A stretch of DNA of 64,000 bases from Sphingomonas liriopis (GTDB taxonomy: Bacteria; Pseudomonadota; Alphaproteobacteria; Sphingomonadales; Sphingomonadaceae): assembly GCF_024211255.1 (NCBI RefSeq), contig NZ_JAMLDY010000013.1, positions 41,084 through 105,083 on the forward strand, written 5' to 3'. The translations under genes were made by a program, and so were the position numbers. The notes beneath the pieces were generated by a model that ran no database searches, was not told the DNA's origin, and was given only the letters and a program-made list of their open reading frames with translations. Below are positions 1 through 8,307 of this stretch, piece after piece (within the stretch, counting starts at the first letter, position 1; each line of letters opens with the position of its first letter).

Positions 1-551
1 GCCTTGCCGTCCCAGTGCAGCGACACCTCGGGCGTCAGGATCGACCAGCGCATACTCGCGAAGCGGTTGACGAAGAAGGCGGCGTTGGCGCGGACGATGT
101 GATGTTCGGGCTCGAACCAGGCGACGTAGCGGCTGCCCGCGTCGTCCTCGACCTCGCGGAAGCGCAGGAAGGCGCGCATCTTGTGGATGTCGCGGCGCAC
201 CCCCTTGGCGAGCACCTCCAGCCGGCGGATCAGCGGATCCGCATGATCCTCGACCAGCTTGGGCTCGCGCCGCAGGCGAAACAGCGCGGTGTAGAGCAGC
301 GCGAACCGCTCGGGCTCGCGCGCCATGACGACGTCGCGGGCGAGGTCGATGAACGCGCGCGGCACCGAAAAGCCGGTCGCGGCCGGCATCGGCGGAGCGC
401 CCTCGTCGCCTGCAACGGCGAACAGGTCGGCGGGCGTGTCGCCGACCTGCCAGACGATATCGTCCGGCGGCACCTCCGCCGCGGCGAGGCCGCGTGCGGC
501 ATCACGCCACGCGTCGAAATCGTCGGGCGCGGGCAAAGTGACGACGCGCAT
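1..551 (-). CDS. DUF4130 (TIGR03915-type) DNA-repair protein, N-terminal part; runs off left edge
   Basis: The gene starts at an ATG at 549-551 and stays open to the left edge, giving 183 residues. Seen: an N-terminus rich in acidic residues (DDFDAWRDAARG), then RFALLYTALFRLRREPKL, a helical stretch with GVRRDIHKMRAFLRFREV, and ARYV-like SRYVAWFEPEHHIV followed by RANAAFFVNRFA. This pattern is the DUF4130 family. Known of the family: it is encoded beside a radical SAM 'DNA modification/repair' protein, as here (1120-2367), and in many alphaproteobacteria it continues into a UdgX-type uracil-DNA-binding domain. That second domain would lie outside the window, so the fusion is inference. A hemerythrin-like gene sits between the two partners. 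Confidence 0.75.
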   Translation of the reverse strand, partial: MRVVTLPAPDDFDAWRDAARGLAAAEVPPDDIVWQVGDTPADLFAVAGDEGAPPMPAATGFSVPRAFIDLARDVVMAREPERFALLYTALFRLRREPKLVEDHADPLIRRLEVLAKGVRRDIHKMRAFLRFREVEDDAGSRYVAWFEPEHHIVRANAAFFVNRFASMRWSILTPEVSLHWDGK

Positions 552-571
552 CGCTCAGGCCGGCTGCACGA

Positions 572-1057
572 TCAGTCGCGCTCGTCGCCGCCGGGCGGAT
601 TGTCCTTGGCGATCTTCAACTCCTCGGGCTTGCGCTCCTCGTAGATGTCGGCGAGCTCCGCCTCGGTCGCATCGTCCAGTTCCTTGGCGGCGGCGGGGAA
701 CATCTCTTCCTCTTCCTCGGTGATGTGATGCTCGTAGCGGCGGCGCATGTGGAAGAATTTCTCGCTCCACTCGTCCGAGCCGAAGTCGAGATCGGCCATC
801 TCGCCGAGCAGGTCGTCGACCTCCTTGTGTTCGCTCACCGAATGGCGCGCGTCGTCGCGCAGCTCGGGGTCGCGCAGCATCGTCGCGTAGAGCGATTCCT
901 CCTCGGCGGCGGCGTGGCTTTGCAGCTCCAGACGGAACGCCTCGAACAATTGCTGCCGCTTCTTGCCGTCGCCCTGCAATTCGCCGAGTTCCTTCAGCAT
1001 GCCGCGCTGCTTGTCGTGATCGCGTTTCAGGTCGGCGTAGATCTGGGCGAGTGCCAT
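572..1057 (-). CDS. Hemerythrin-domain protein
   Basis: A 161-residue cytoplasmic four-helix protein with the spaced His/Glu residues of hemerythrin HHE domains: KRDHDKQ near residue 15, LQSHAAAEEE near 55, SEHKEVDDLL near 82, and YEHHITEEEEEMFP near 112. These would form a di-iron site binding O2 or NO, or buffering iron; the exact role is unknown. The C-terminus is highly charged. I chose the ATG at 1055-1057 because AAGGAG lies 7 bases upstream; an in-frame ATG 24 bases earlier lacks such a site. It lies between the two DNA-repair genes on the same strand, possibly in one transcript, but a functional link is unproven. Confidence 0.85.
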   Translation of the reverse strand: MALAQIYADLKRDHDKQRGMLKELGELQGDGKKRQQLFEAFRLELQSHAAAEEESLYATMLRDPELRDDARHSVSEHKEVDDLLGEMADLDFGSDEWSEKFFHMRRRYEHHITEEEEEMFPAAAKELDDATEAELADIYEERKPEELKIAKDNPPGGDERD

Positions 1058-1119
1058 GACGTGTCTCCTTCGCTCGCCCAACCGGCCAGCCGCCCGAGCG
1101 TTTCACCCGCGAGTCATTC

Positions 1120-2367
1120 TCATGCGGTGAACAGTTCGAGCTGGTGTTTCTTCGGCGCGACCAGCGGCCTGAGGTCGGCGCGATCGGTCAGCAGCACCGG
1201 CCGCCAGTCCTCGGCGACGATGAAGGGGCGCACCTTGGCGACGCTCACCGTCAGCCGCGCGACATCGTCGAGCCGCAGCCGTCGCCAGCGTCGGCTGGCG
1301 ACGATCCGGTCGACCGCCTTCACCCCGAGCCCCGGCACACGCAGCAGCATTTCGCGCGGCGCACGGTTGACGTCGACGGGAAAGCTCTCGCGGAATTTGA
1401 GCGCCCAGGCGAGCTTGGGATCGATATCGAGCGGCAGCATGCCGGTCGCATCGTCCGCCGCCGCGACGACCTCGTGCGGACTGTAGTCGTAGAAGCGCAT
1501 CAGCCAGTCGGACTGGTACAGGCGATGCTCGCGCATCAGCGGCGGGCGTTGCAGCGGCAGCACCGTGCTGGCGTCGGGGATCGGGCTGAACGCGCTATAA
1601 TAGACGCGGCGCAGCCCAAACCGGTCGTAGAGCGTCGAGGCGCGGGTGACGATCTCGCCGTCGGTCGCGGCGTCGGCGCCGACGATCATCTGCGTCGATT
1701 GGCCGGCGGGCGCGAAGCGCGGCGCCGATTTGTACTTCTTGCGCGCGTCGCCGTTATCGAGGATCGACGTCTTCACGTCCTTCATCGCGCCCTCGATCCG
1801 TGCGCCGTCTTTCTCGGGCGCGAGCCGCTTCAGCCCGCTGACGGTCGGCAGCTCGACGTTGATCGAGACGCGATCGGCGTAGAGCCCTGCCTGATGCACC
1901 AGCTCGGGGTCGGCGTCGGGGATCGTCTTGAGATGGATGTAGCCGCGGAAATGATGATCCTCGCGCAAGCTCCGCGCGACCTCGACCATCTGCTCCATCG
2001 TGTAGTTCGAAGACTTGATGATGCCCGAGGAGAGGAACAGTCCCTCGATGTAGTTGCGCTTGTAGAAGGCGATGGTCAGCTTGACGACCTCGTCCGCGGT
2101 GAAGCGCGCGCGGCGGACGTTGCTGCTCTTGCGATTGATGCAATAATGGCAGTCGAAGATGCAGCTGTTCGTCAGCAGGATCTTGAGCAGGCTGATGCAG
2201 CGGCCGTCGGGGGCATAGGCGTGGCAGATGCCCATCCCCTCGGTCGATCCCAGCCCCTTGCCGTCCCGGCTGTTCCGCTTGGCGGTACCCGACGAGGCGC
2301 AGGAGGCGTCGTATTTCGCCGCATCGGCGAGGATCGCGAGCTTTTCACGGGTGTCGAGCTGCGCCAT
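1120..2367 (-). CDS. Putative DNA modification/repair radical SAM protein
   Basis: A 415-residue protein with the radical SAM cluster motif CxxxCxxC at Cys69, Cys73 and Cys76 (CIFDCHYC). It is followed by a TIM-barrel-like region with GLFLSSGI and a C-terminal helix-hairpin-helix, LLRVPGLGVKAVDRIVASRR, typical of nonspecific DNA binding. This combination is the TIGR03916 family, usually paired with a DUF4130 protein as here; its reaction is not established. The start at 2365-2367 (MAQLDTREKL) matches where family similarity begins; the frame extends 49 codons further upstream without a credible site. Additional cysteines at 23, 48 and 57 might hold a second cluster. It is transcribed away from the small plus-strand gene at 2498. 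Confidence 0.85.
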   Translation of the reverse strand: MAQLDTREKLAILADAAKYDASCASSGTAKRNSRDGKGLGSTEGMGICHAYAPDGRCISLLKILLTNSCIFDCHYCINRKSSNVRRARFTADEVVKLTIAFYKRNYIEGLFLSSGIIKSSNYTMEQMVEVARSLREDHHFRGYIHLKTIPDADPELVHQAGLYADRVSINVELPTVSGLKRLAPEKDGARIEGAMKDVKTSILDNGDARKKYKSAPRFAPAGQSTQMIVGADAATDGEIVTRASTLYDRFGLRRVYYSAFSPIPDASTVLPLQRPPLMREHRLYQSDWLMRFYDYSPHEVVAAADDATGMLPLDIDPKLAWALKFRESFPVDVNRAPREMLLRVPGLGVKAVDRIVASRRWRRLRLDDVARLTVSVAKVRPFIVAEDWRPVLLTDRADLRPLVAPKKHQLELFTA

Positions 2368-2497
2368 CCGTTCGATATACGTTCCGCGGAGGGCGGCGCA
2401 AGGGCGTGGGCGGCAATACGATATTGATCGACCGCAACATGGGTGCAATCCGCGGCTGCGATACGGACGGCGCAGGGGGTCGAAAAAGGAACGTGCG

Positions 2498-2659
2498 ATG
2501 ACCCGCAACGACACGCCCTATTGGTCCGACCGTTCGTTCGTCGAGGCGATCCGATCGATCCAGGCCGACCATCCCGCCGCCGCGGCGGTGCATCAGCAGC
2601 TGTGCCTGCTCTACACCGGGCGGGTACTGGCGAATCTGCAGCATTGGCCGCGCGCCTGA
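2498..2659 (+). CDS. Small hypothetical protein (53 aa)
   Basis: A 53-residue frame starting at ATG 2498-2500, preceded by AAAAAGGAA, a good ribosome site. The product (MTRNDTPYWSDRSFVEAIRS...) is amphipathic and helical with no signal peptide or membrane segment. It looks like one of the short conserved proteins of sphingomonads, but I do not recognise a function. It is divergent from the radical SAM gene and converges on smc, ending 31 bases before the smc stop. The good ribosome site and plausible composition favour a real gene. Confidence 0.5.
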   Translation: MTRNDTPYWSDRSFVEAIRSIQADHPAAAAVHQQLCLLYTGRVLANLQHWPRA

Positions 2660-2690
2660 CGTGCGCTCCCTCAACGGGAAGGGGTGAAGG

Positions 2691-5600
2691 CTATTCGGCC
2701 GCCAGCAGCGTAGTCGCGCCGCCCAGATCGACCGACACCAGCCGGCTCACTCCACGCTCGACCATCGTCACCCCGAACAGGCGGTGCATCCGGCTCATCG
2801 TCACCGCGTTGTGCGTGACGATCAGATAGCGCGTATCGGTCTCCTGCGTCATCCGGTCGAGCAGGTCACAGAAGCGTTCGATATTGGCGTCGTCCAATGG
2901 CGCATCGACTTCGTCGAGGACGCAGATCGGTGCCGGATTGGTCAGGAACAGCGCAAAGATCAGCGCGACCGCGGTCAGCGCCTGTTCGCCGCCTGACAGC
3001 AGCGTGAGCGATTGCAGCCGCTTACCCGGCGGCTGTGCCATGATCTCCAGCCCCGCCTCGAGCGGATCGTCCGAATCGATCAGCTGGAGATGCGCCTGGC
3101 CGCCATCGAACAGCGTGGTGAACAGCCGCCGGAAATGGCCGTCGACCGCCTCGAACGCGGCGAGCAGCCGCTGGCGCCCTTCGCGGTTGAGCGTGCCGAT
3201 CGAGCCGCGCAGGCGGTGGACCGCTTCGTTGAGCTCGTCGCGTTCGGCGGCGTTGGTCGCGCCCGCCGCCTCCAGTTCGGCGAGCTCACGCTCGGCGACG
3301 AGGTTGACCGCGCCGATCCGCTCGCGTTCGGAGGACAGGCGTTCGTGCGCCGCGCCTTCGTCGGCAGGGGTGCGGATCGTGTCGCTCCGGAACCCCAGCC
3401 GCTCGGGCAGCACGGGGGCGGGGCATTCGAAGCGCTCGCCCGATAGCCGCCCCATCTCGACGCGGCGCAGCTCCTGGCTTTCGAGCCGGGCAGCGCTGCC
3501 GGCGCGCGTCTCGCGCGCCTGCGCCAGAGCTTCGCTGGTGCGGCGGTTCGCGTCGTCGGCGCGGCGCAAGGCGGCCTCCGCGTCATGCTCGGCGGCGGCC
3601 TGCGTATCGGCGGCGGCGCGGGCGGCGTCATGCTCCGCCTGTTGCGCGGCGATGGCGGTGTCGAGCGCGGCGGGACGGCCCGCCATCTCTGCGGCTTCGT
3701 CGGCAAGCACCGCGTCGCGCTTGTCCATATCGGCGATGCGCCGTGCCGCCTCGCCGGCGCGCGCGCGCCAGCTGCGCGTGTCGGCCTGCGCCGCGGCGAG
3801 CCGTTCGCGGTTCGCCTGCGTCGCGCGGTCGAGCGTCGCGCGTTCGCCGCGCGCCTGCGCGACCGCGGTGCGGCAGCGGTCGGCGACCCGCGACAGCGTG
3901 GCGACCGCGGCGGCGCTGTCGCGACCGTCGGGCAGGGCCGCGCGGGCGGCCGTCGCGGTCGCGAGGTCCGCCTCTGCCTCGTCGGTTTCGCCTGCGATGC
4001 GCGTGGCACGGGCGTCGAGATCGGCGCGCTGGCCGGCGAGCCGTTCGAGCGCCGCTGAAGCGCGATCCTCTGCGCGCTCCGCCTCGCGCGCGGCATTGTC
4101 CGCCCGCGTCAGCGCCGTTCGTGCGCCTTGCGCGGCGGTTCGTGCCGCGGCGATGGCGCGATCGATCGCCGCGCGCGCCGCCTCCGCCGTGTCGAGCGCC
4201 GCCGCAGAGGCCGGGCGTGCGGCGTGCAGCGCCTTCAGCCGGTTGAGCCGCTCGAGCCGTTCCGCCGCCGCGGCGCCGCTGCCGGTGGCGACGAAGCCGT
4301 CCCAGCGCCGCAGCGCACCGGCGCGGGTGACGAGTCGCTGCCCGACCGCGAGCGACTGGCCGGTGTCGGTATCGACGACGAACGTCTGGGCCAGCCGCCG
4401 GGCGAGCGCGGCCGGCGCCGTGACATGACCGGCGAGCGGCGTCGCGTCCGTCGGCGGCGCAGGATCGCCCGGCTGCGGTACGGCGCCCGTCCAGGCGGCG
4501 GGATCGCCCTCCAGATCGTCGCCAAGCGCCGCGGCGAGTGCGCGCTCATAGCCCGCGGCGGCGGCGAGTCGATCGAGCAGCCGCTCGCGCCCCTGACGCT
4601 GGGTCGCCCTGGTCAGCGCCGCCGCCTCGGCATCCAATGCGGCGAGATCGGCGCGGGCCGCGGCGCGCGCGGTCTCGGCGGCATCGCGGCGGGCGATCGC
4701 GGCGCGTTCGTCGCGCTCGGCATCGGCAAGCGCGGTCCGCGCCTGTTCGGCTTCTCGCATTGCAGCCGTCCGGCGAACGGCGGCCTCTTCGCGCGCCGCG
4801 GCGAGCGGGGCGGCGTCGCCGAGCGCCGCCAGACCCTGCGCGATCTGCGCGGCATCGCGGCGCGCGCGGTCGGCGCGGGTCTGCGCAGCGGCAAGCGCTG
4901 CATCGGCGACGCGCGCCTCCGCCGCCTCGCGTGCCTGTGCGGCGAGGCCCTGCGCCAGCGCGACCTCGGCATCGCGCGCCTGCCGCTCCGCCTCGGCGAG
5001 CGCCGCGTCCAACCGAGGCGCGGCATCCGCGGCGGCAAGGATCGCGCGATCCAGCGCCTTCGCCTCTTCTCCCAGCCGGGCGAGCGCGGTGGCGGCGTCG
5101 GCGGCGAGCGTGCCTTCGCGGGCGCGATCCTCGGCAATGCGGCGGCGCGCGTCGGCGAGGTCGGCGACCCGGCGTGCGGCGGCGGTGCGCTCGGTGCGCA
5201 ACGCGGCGAGGCGGTGGCCGGCCTCGCTCACTGCATCGCGCGCGGCCAGGGCGGCGGCGCGGGCGGTGGCGACGGCTTCCGCGGCGGCATGCTGCGCGGT
5301 CGCGGCGCTGCGTTCGGCGGCGGTCGCCTCCGCGACGCGTGCGTCCGCCGCCTGCGCTTCGGCCCGCGCCGCCTCGGCGGCGGCGACCGCGTCGCGCCAG
5401 CGGGCGAAGATCATCCGCGCCTCGGCGACGCGAATCTGTTCGGACAAAGCGCGATAGCGTTCGGCGGCGCGAGCCTGCCGGCGCAACGACGCGGCGCGCG
5501 CGTCCTGGTCGGCGATCAGCTCGCCGAGGCGAACCAGATTGGCTTCGGTCGCACGCAATTTCTGTTCGGCGTCCTTGCGGCGGACGTGCAGGCCGGCGAT

Positions 5601-6077
5601 CCCCGCCGCTTCCTCCAGCATCGCGCGGCGTTCGGCGGGCCTGGCGGCGATCACCGCGCCGATGCGGTTCTGGCTGACCAGCGCCGGGCTGTGTGCGCCG
5701 GTCGCGGCATCGGCGAACAGCAGGCCGACGTCCTTCGCGCGCACGTCGCGGCCGTCGATGCGATAGGCGCTGCCCGCGCCGCGCTCGATCCGGCGCACTA
5801 CCTCGCGTTCCTCGTCGCCCGCGTCGAGCAGGATCGACACCTCGGCGAAATCGCGCGGCGGCCGCGTCGCGGTGCCGGCGAAGATCACGTCCTCCATCCC
5901 CGCGCCGCGCAGCGATTTCGCGCTGTTCTCCCCCATCGTCCAGCGCAGCGCTTCGAGCAGGTTCGACTTGCCGCAGCCGTTCGGCCCGACGACCCCGGTC
6001 AGCCCGCGCTCGATGGCGAGGTCGGCGGGATCGACGAAGCTCTTGAACCCGGCGATGCGGAGCCGCTTGATCTGCAC
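2691..6077 (-). CDS. smc: Chromosome segregation protein SMC
   Basis: A 1128-residue SMC ATPase that organises and segregates the chromosome, normally with ScpA and ScpB, neither of which is in the window. Seen: N-terminal head MQIKRLRIAGFKSF with Walker A GPNGCGKS at 31-38; long Ala/Arg/Glu-rich coiled coils; a hinge-like non-coiled region around 510-600; a second coil; and a C-terminal head with ABC signature LLSGGEQ at about 1026-1032, Walker B CVLDEVDAPLDD ending near 1063 and the D-loop. Length is normal for the bacterial family. Extreme alanine content creates long spurious frames on the other strand. Upstream on the same strand, past a repeat, are two DsbA-like genes and dciA. Confidence 0.97.
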   Translation of the reverse strand: MQIKRLRIAGFKSFVDPADLAIERGLTGVVGPNGCGKSNLLEALRWTMGENSAKSLRGAGMEDVIFAGTATRPPRDFAEVSILLDAGDEEREVVRRIERGAGSAYRIDGRDVRAKDVGLLFADAATGAHSPALVSQNRIGAVIAARPAERRAMLEEAAGIAGLHVRRKDAEQKLRATEANLVRLGELIADQDARAASLRRQARAAERYRALSEQIRVAEARMIFARWRDAVAAAEAARAEAQAADARVAEATAAERSAATAQHAAAEAVATARAAALAARDAVSEAGHRLAALRTERTAAARRVADLADARRRIAEDRAREGTLAADAATALARLGEEAKALDRAILAAADAAPRLDAALAEAERQARDAEVALAQGLAAQAREAAEARVADAALAAAQTRADRARRDAAQIAQGLAALGDAAPLAAAREEAAVRRTAAMREAEQARTALADAERDERAAIARRDAAETARAAARADLAALDAEAAALTRATQRQGRERLLDRLAAAAGYERALAAALGDDLEGDPAAWTGAVPQPGDPAPPTDATPLAGHVTAPAALARRLAQTFVVDTDTGQSLAVGQRLVTRAGALRRWDGFVATGSGAAAAERLERLNRLKALHAARPASAAALDTAEAARAAIDRAIAAARTAAQGARTALTRADNAAREAERAEDRASAALERLAGQRADLDARATRIAGETDEAEADLATATAARAALPDGRDSAAAVATLSRVADRCRTAVAQARGERATLDRATQANRERLAAAQADTRSWRARAGEAARRIADMDKRDAVLADEAAEMAGRPAALDTAIAAQQAEHDAARAAADTQAAAEHDAEAALRRADDANRRTSEALAQARETRAGSAARLESQELRRVEMGRLSGERFECPAPVLPERLGFRSDTIRTPADEGAAHERLSSERERIGAVNLVAERELAELEAAGATNAAERDELNEAVHRLRGSIGTLNREGRQRLLAAFEAVDGHFRRLFTTLFDGGQAHLQLIDSDDPLEAGLEIMAQPPGKRLQSLTLLSGGEQALTAVALIFALFLTNPAPICVLDEVDAPLDDANIERFCDLLDRMTQETDTRYLIVTHNAVTMSRMHRLFGVTMVERGVSRLVSVDLGGATTLLAAE

Positions 6078-6355
6078 TGCGTCGGAGTGCCGCTTATCGG
6101 TTTAGGTTGCAAGAGAAGGGTTGGTTCACGCGAAGACGCTAAGCCGCGAAGAGAAAAGGGATGATTTGTGCGCGCAGAGGCGCAGAGAACGCAGAGGTTT
6201 CGCGCCTGGCGCGGCGCGCCTCGCAAACCAGCGGGCGGCAGGGGCAAGAGGGGCCGCATGCGCGGCTGGTCCCCAATCCCATCTTTTTCTCCGCGCCTCC
6301 GCGCCTCCGCGTGAATCAACCTTCTTCGCGTCTTCGCGTCTTCGCGCGATAATAC
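6078..6355. repeat. Composite inverted repeat (CGCGAAGACGC family), copy 1
   Basis: Non-coding 278 bases between smc and the lipoprotein thioredoxin gene. The left part reads GGTTCACGCGAAGACGC near 6123 and GCAGAGGCGCAGAG near 6175. The right part carries the complement, CCGCGCCTCCGCGTGAATC near 6305 and CTTCGCGTCTTCGCG near 6325. Together they form a large imperfect palindrome built of short GAAGACGC-type units. Related copies are at 11606-11863 and 58128-58330. Confidence 0.7.
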
Positions 6356-7087
6356 TTACGCGCCCGCCGCCTTCAGCAGCGGTTCGAGCTGGCTCCAGCT
6401 CAGCGCATCGGCCTTCTTGCCGTTGATGATGAGCGTCGGCGTGCCGGAGACGGTGCCGTCGGCGCCCTTGTCCTGCGTCTGCTTGGTCCAGCGGTCGATC
6501 TGCGTCATGTCGCCCAGGCACGCTCGGGCCTTCGCCTCCGGGATGCCGCGCTGCTTGGCGAAGTCGATCAGACCCATCTGTTCGGCCATCATGCGGATCG
6601 CATCGACGGGCTTCGCCGTCTGCAGTTGCTGCTGCATCGCGGGCGGCATCGCCTGCAGCTTGTCGTTGAAGCCCTGCTGCGCCTGATACATCTGTTCGAG
6701 GATCGGGAAGAACGCCGCGGGATCGGTGCAATTGCCCAGCAAGGCCGGCGGCACGTCGGGCGCGCCGTGGATCAGGAATTCGCGGTATTCGAAGCTCACC
6801 TTGCCGCTCTTGACGTAGGTGTTCATCAGCGGCTCGTAGCCTTCGCGGGCGAGCGCGCCGCAGGCGGGGCACAGCCGCGAGCCATATTCGACCAGCTTGA
6901 TCGGTGCATTGGGGTTGCCGACGATCGTCCCCTCCGCGGTGCGCGAGACGGTGTCGGTCCAGCTCTGCCCGGCAGGCGCGGCGACCGCGGCGACGGGGCT
7001 GGCGGGCGCGGCGGGGGTGCCCGCATCCTGCTTCGAACAGGCGGCGAGCGCGAGCGGCAGCATGGCCAGCGATGCGAGGGACTTCAT
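6356..7087 (-). CDS. DsbA-family thioredoxin-like lipoprotein
   Basis: A 243-residue protein with a lipoprotein signal: lipobox LAAC, Cys17. It has an Ala/Pro linker and a DsbA-type thioredoxin fold with active site CPAC at 73-76, an inserted helical region, and a cis-proline loop GTPTLIING near the C-terminus. It should act in the periplasm, membrane-anchored, in disulfide formation or isomerisation. The start at 7085-7087 is supported by TGGAG nine bases upstream; an in-frame ATG five codons earlier is possible. It directly follows a second DsbA-like gene (7104-7769), 16 bases away. In sphingomonads such pairs sit beside dciA, as here. Specific substrates are unknown. Confidence 0.88.
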   Translation of the reverse strand: MKSLASLAMLPLALAACSKQDAGTPAAPASPVAAVAAPAGQSWTDTVSRTAEGTIVGNPNAPIKLVEYGSRLCPACGALAREGYEPLMNTYVKSGKVSFEYREFLIHGAPDVPPALLGNCTDPAAFFPILEQMYQAQQGFNDKLQAMPPAMQQQLQTAKPVDAIRMMAEQMGLIDFAKQRGIPEAKARACLGDMTQIDRWTKQTQDKGADGTVSGTPTLIINGKKADALSWSQLEPLLKAAGA

Positions 7088-7103
7088 CGAATAACGCTCC
7101 ATC

Positions 7104-7769
7104 TTAACGGGCGCCCTTGGCGCGAAGGACGGGTTCCAGCGTGGACCAGCCACCTGCGGGCTGCAACACGCCGTCGAGGTAGAAGGTCGGCGTGCTGTTC
7201 ACCTCGATCGGCGCGTCGCCGGTCATCGCGGTGATCCGATCGACGCCCGCCTTGTCGGCGAAACAGGCGTTGACCTGCGGCAGCGACAGCCCGCGCGCAC
7301 GCATCGCCGCGGTCAGCCCGCCGGCATCGGCAAAGGCGCGCGCCTGTACCACCAGCGGCTTGGTGGCGACGTCGGGATGCGCCTCCGCATAGGCGGCGAC
7401 CTTGGGCAGCCACGTCTTCTGCGTCGCGAATACCATCGCATGTGCAGCCCCGAAACCGCGCGGGCCGGCGCAGCGCGCGAGGATCGCCGCGCCGAGGTCG
7501 GCGGGATCGCGGATCAGGTGGCGGTATTCCAGGCTGACCTTGCCCGACCGGATCATCTGCCCCTTCAGCACCGGCGCGCTTTCGTTGGCGAAATCGGCGC
7601 AATGCGAACAGGTGTAGCTGCCATATTCGATCAGCTTCACGCGCGCCGCGGGGTTGCCGAAGACATAGGCGCCCTTGGCTGTGGGCCGCGCGATCTGGCT
7701 CCAGTCGGTCGCGGGTGCGGCGGCGATCAGCGCGAAGGACAGAGCGGCGAGGGGCGCGAAACGGGGCAT
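7104..7769 (-). CDS. DsbA-family periplasmic thioredoxin-like protein
   Basis: A 221-residue exported protein with a short signal peptide (hydrophobic residues 5-20, cleavage near AAAPA). Active site CSHC is at 54-57 in the context EYGSYTCSHCADF, and the cis-proline loop is NSTPTFYLDG. It is a DsbA-like thiol:disulfide oxidoreductase. Its ATG overlaps the stop of dciA (TGATG), implying translational coupling, and the lipoprotein paralogue follows 16 bases later. The two paralogues differ in active-site dipeptide (SH against PA) and in anchoring, so they may have different redox roles. Confidence 0.88.
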   Translation of the reverse strand: MPRFAPLAALSFALIAAAPATDWSQIARPTAKGAYVFGNPAARVKLIEYGSYTCSHCADFANESAPVLKGQMIRSGKVSLEYRHLIRDPADLGAAILARCAGPRGFGAAHAMVFATQKTWLPKVAAYAEAHPDVATKPLVVQARAFADAGGLTAAMRARGLSLPQVNACFADKAGVDRITAMTGDAPIEVNSTPTFYLDGVLQPAGGWSTLEPVLRAKGAR

Positions 7770-8281
7770 CAGCTGATCCTGGGAAGGGTGCGGGGGGCAT
7801 GGACCCCGGCGGCGAGCGATTCGAGCACGGCGCGCAATTCGGGGTCGGCGATCGTCTTCAGCCCCTCGCCGATCTCGACCGGCGCGGCCTTCAGCGACGG
7901 CGGCGCGGCGCGCGGCACCGGTCTGGCGACCTCGCCCTGGCGGATCGTCAGCTTCGCCACCGCGGCATAGCCGAAGAAGCGGTTGACCCGCTCGACGATC
8001 TCGGGCGCGATATGCTGCATCATCGGCGCATGCGCGCCGCGCACGACGAGGGTCAGCACGCCGTCGGCCTTCTTGCCCGGCGGGAAGCGCAGCGATTCGG
8101 GCGCGGAGGCGGCGGCCCAGCGGGTCCCGACGATCTCGGGCCAGCGCGTCACCAGCGCGCTCTGGACGAAGCCGAATCGCTTGAACGCGGCGCCGTGGAT
8201 CGCGGGCAGCAGTTCGCTGACCGCACGGGCGCGGTTCTGGCGGACGGGATCGGAATCGGGGGCGCGGACGCGCTTGCTCAT
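7769..8281 (-). CDS. dciA: DUF721/DciA-family protein
   Basis: A 170-residue protein with the DUF721 fold: GFVQSALVTRWPEIVG, then ...PGKKADGVLTLVVRG and FFGYAAVAKLTIRQGEVA. Known: DciA loads or operates the replicative helicase DnaB in bacteria lacking DnaC. I chose ATG 8279-8281 because GGAG lies 6 bases upstream; an ATG four codons earlier lacks a site. It is divergent from mutY, an arrangement common in alphaproteobacteria, and translationally coupled to the downstream thioredoxin gene. Confidence 0.85.
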   Translation of the reverse strand: MSKRVRAPDSDPVRQNRARAVSELLPAIHGAAFKRFGFVQSALVTRWPEIVGTRWAAASAPESLRFPPGKKADGVLTLVVRGAHAPMMQHIAPEIVERVNRFFGYAAVAKLTIRQGEVARPVPRAAPPSLKAAPVEIGEGLKTIADPELRAVLESLAAGVHAPRTLPRIS

Positions 8282-8307
8282 CGGCGGCTCCATGCCATAG
8301 CGAAGCC

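Noticed and set aside
4128..6164. 678-codon plus-strand frame opposite smc
   Set aside because: Glycine/arginine-rich shadow of the alanine-rich SMC coiled coil.
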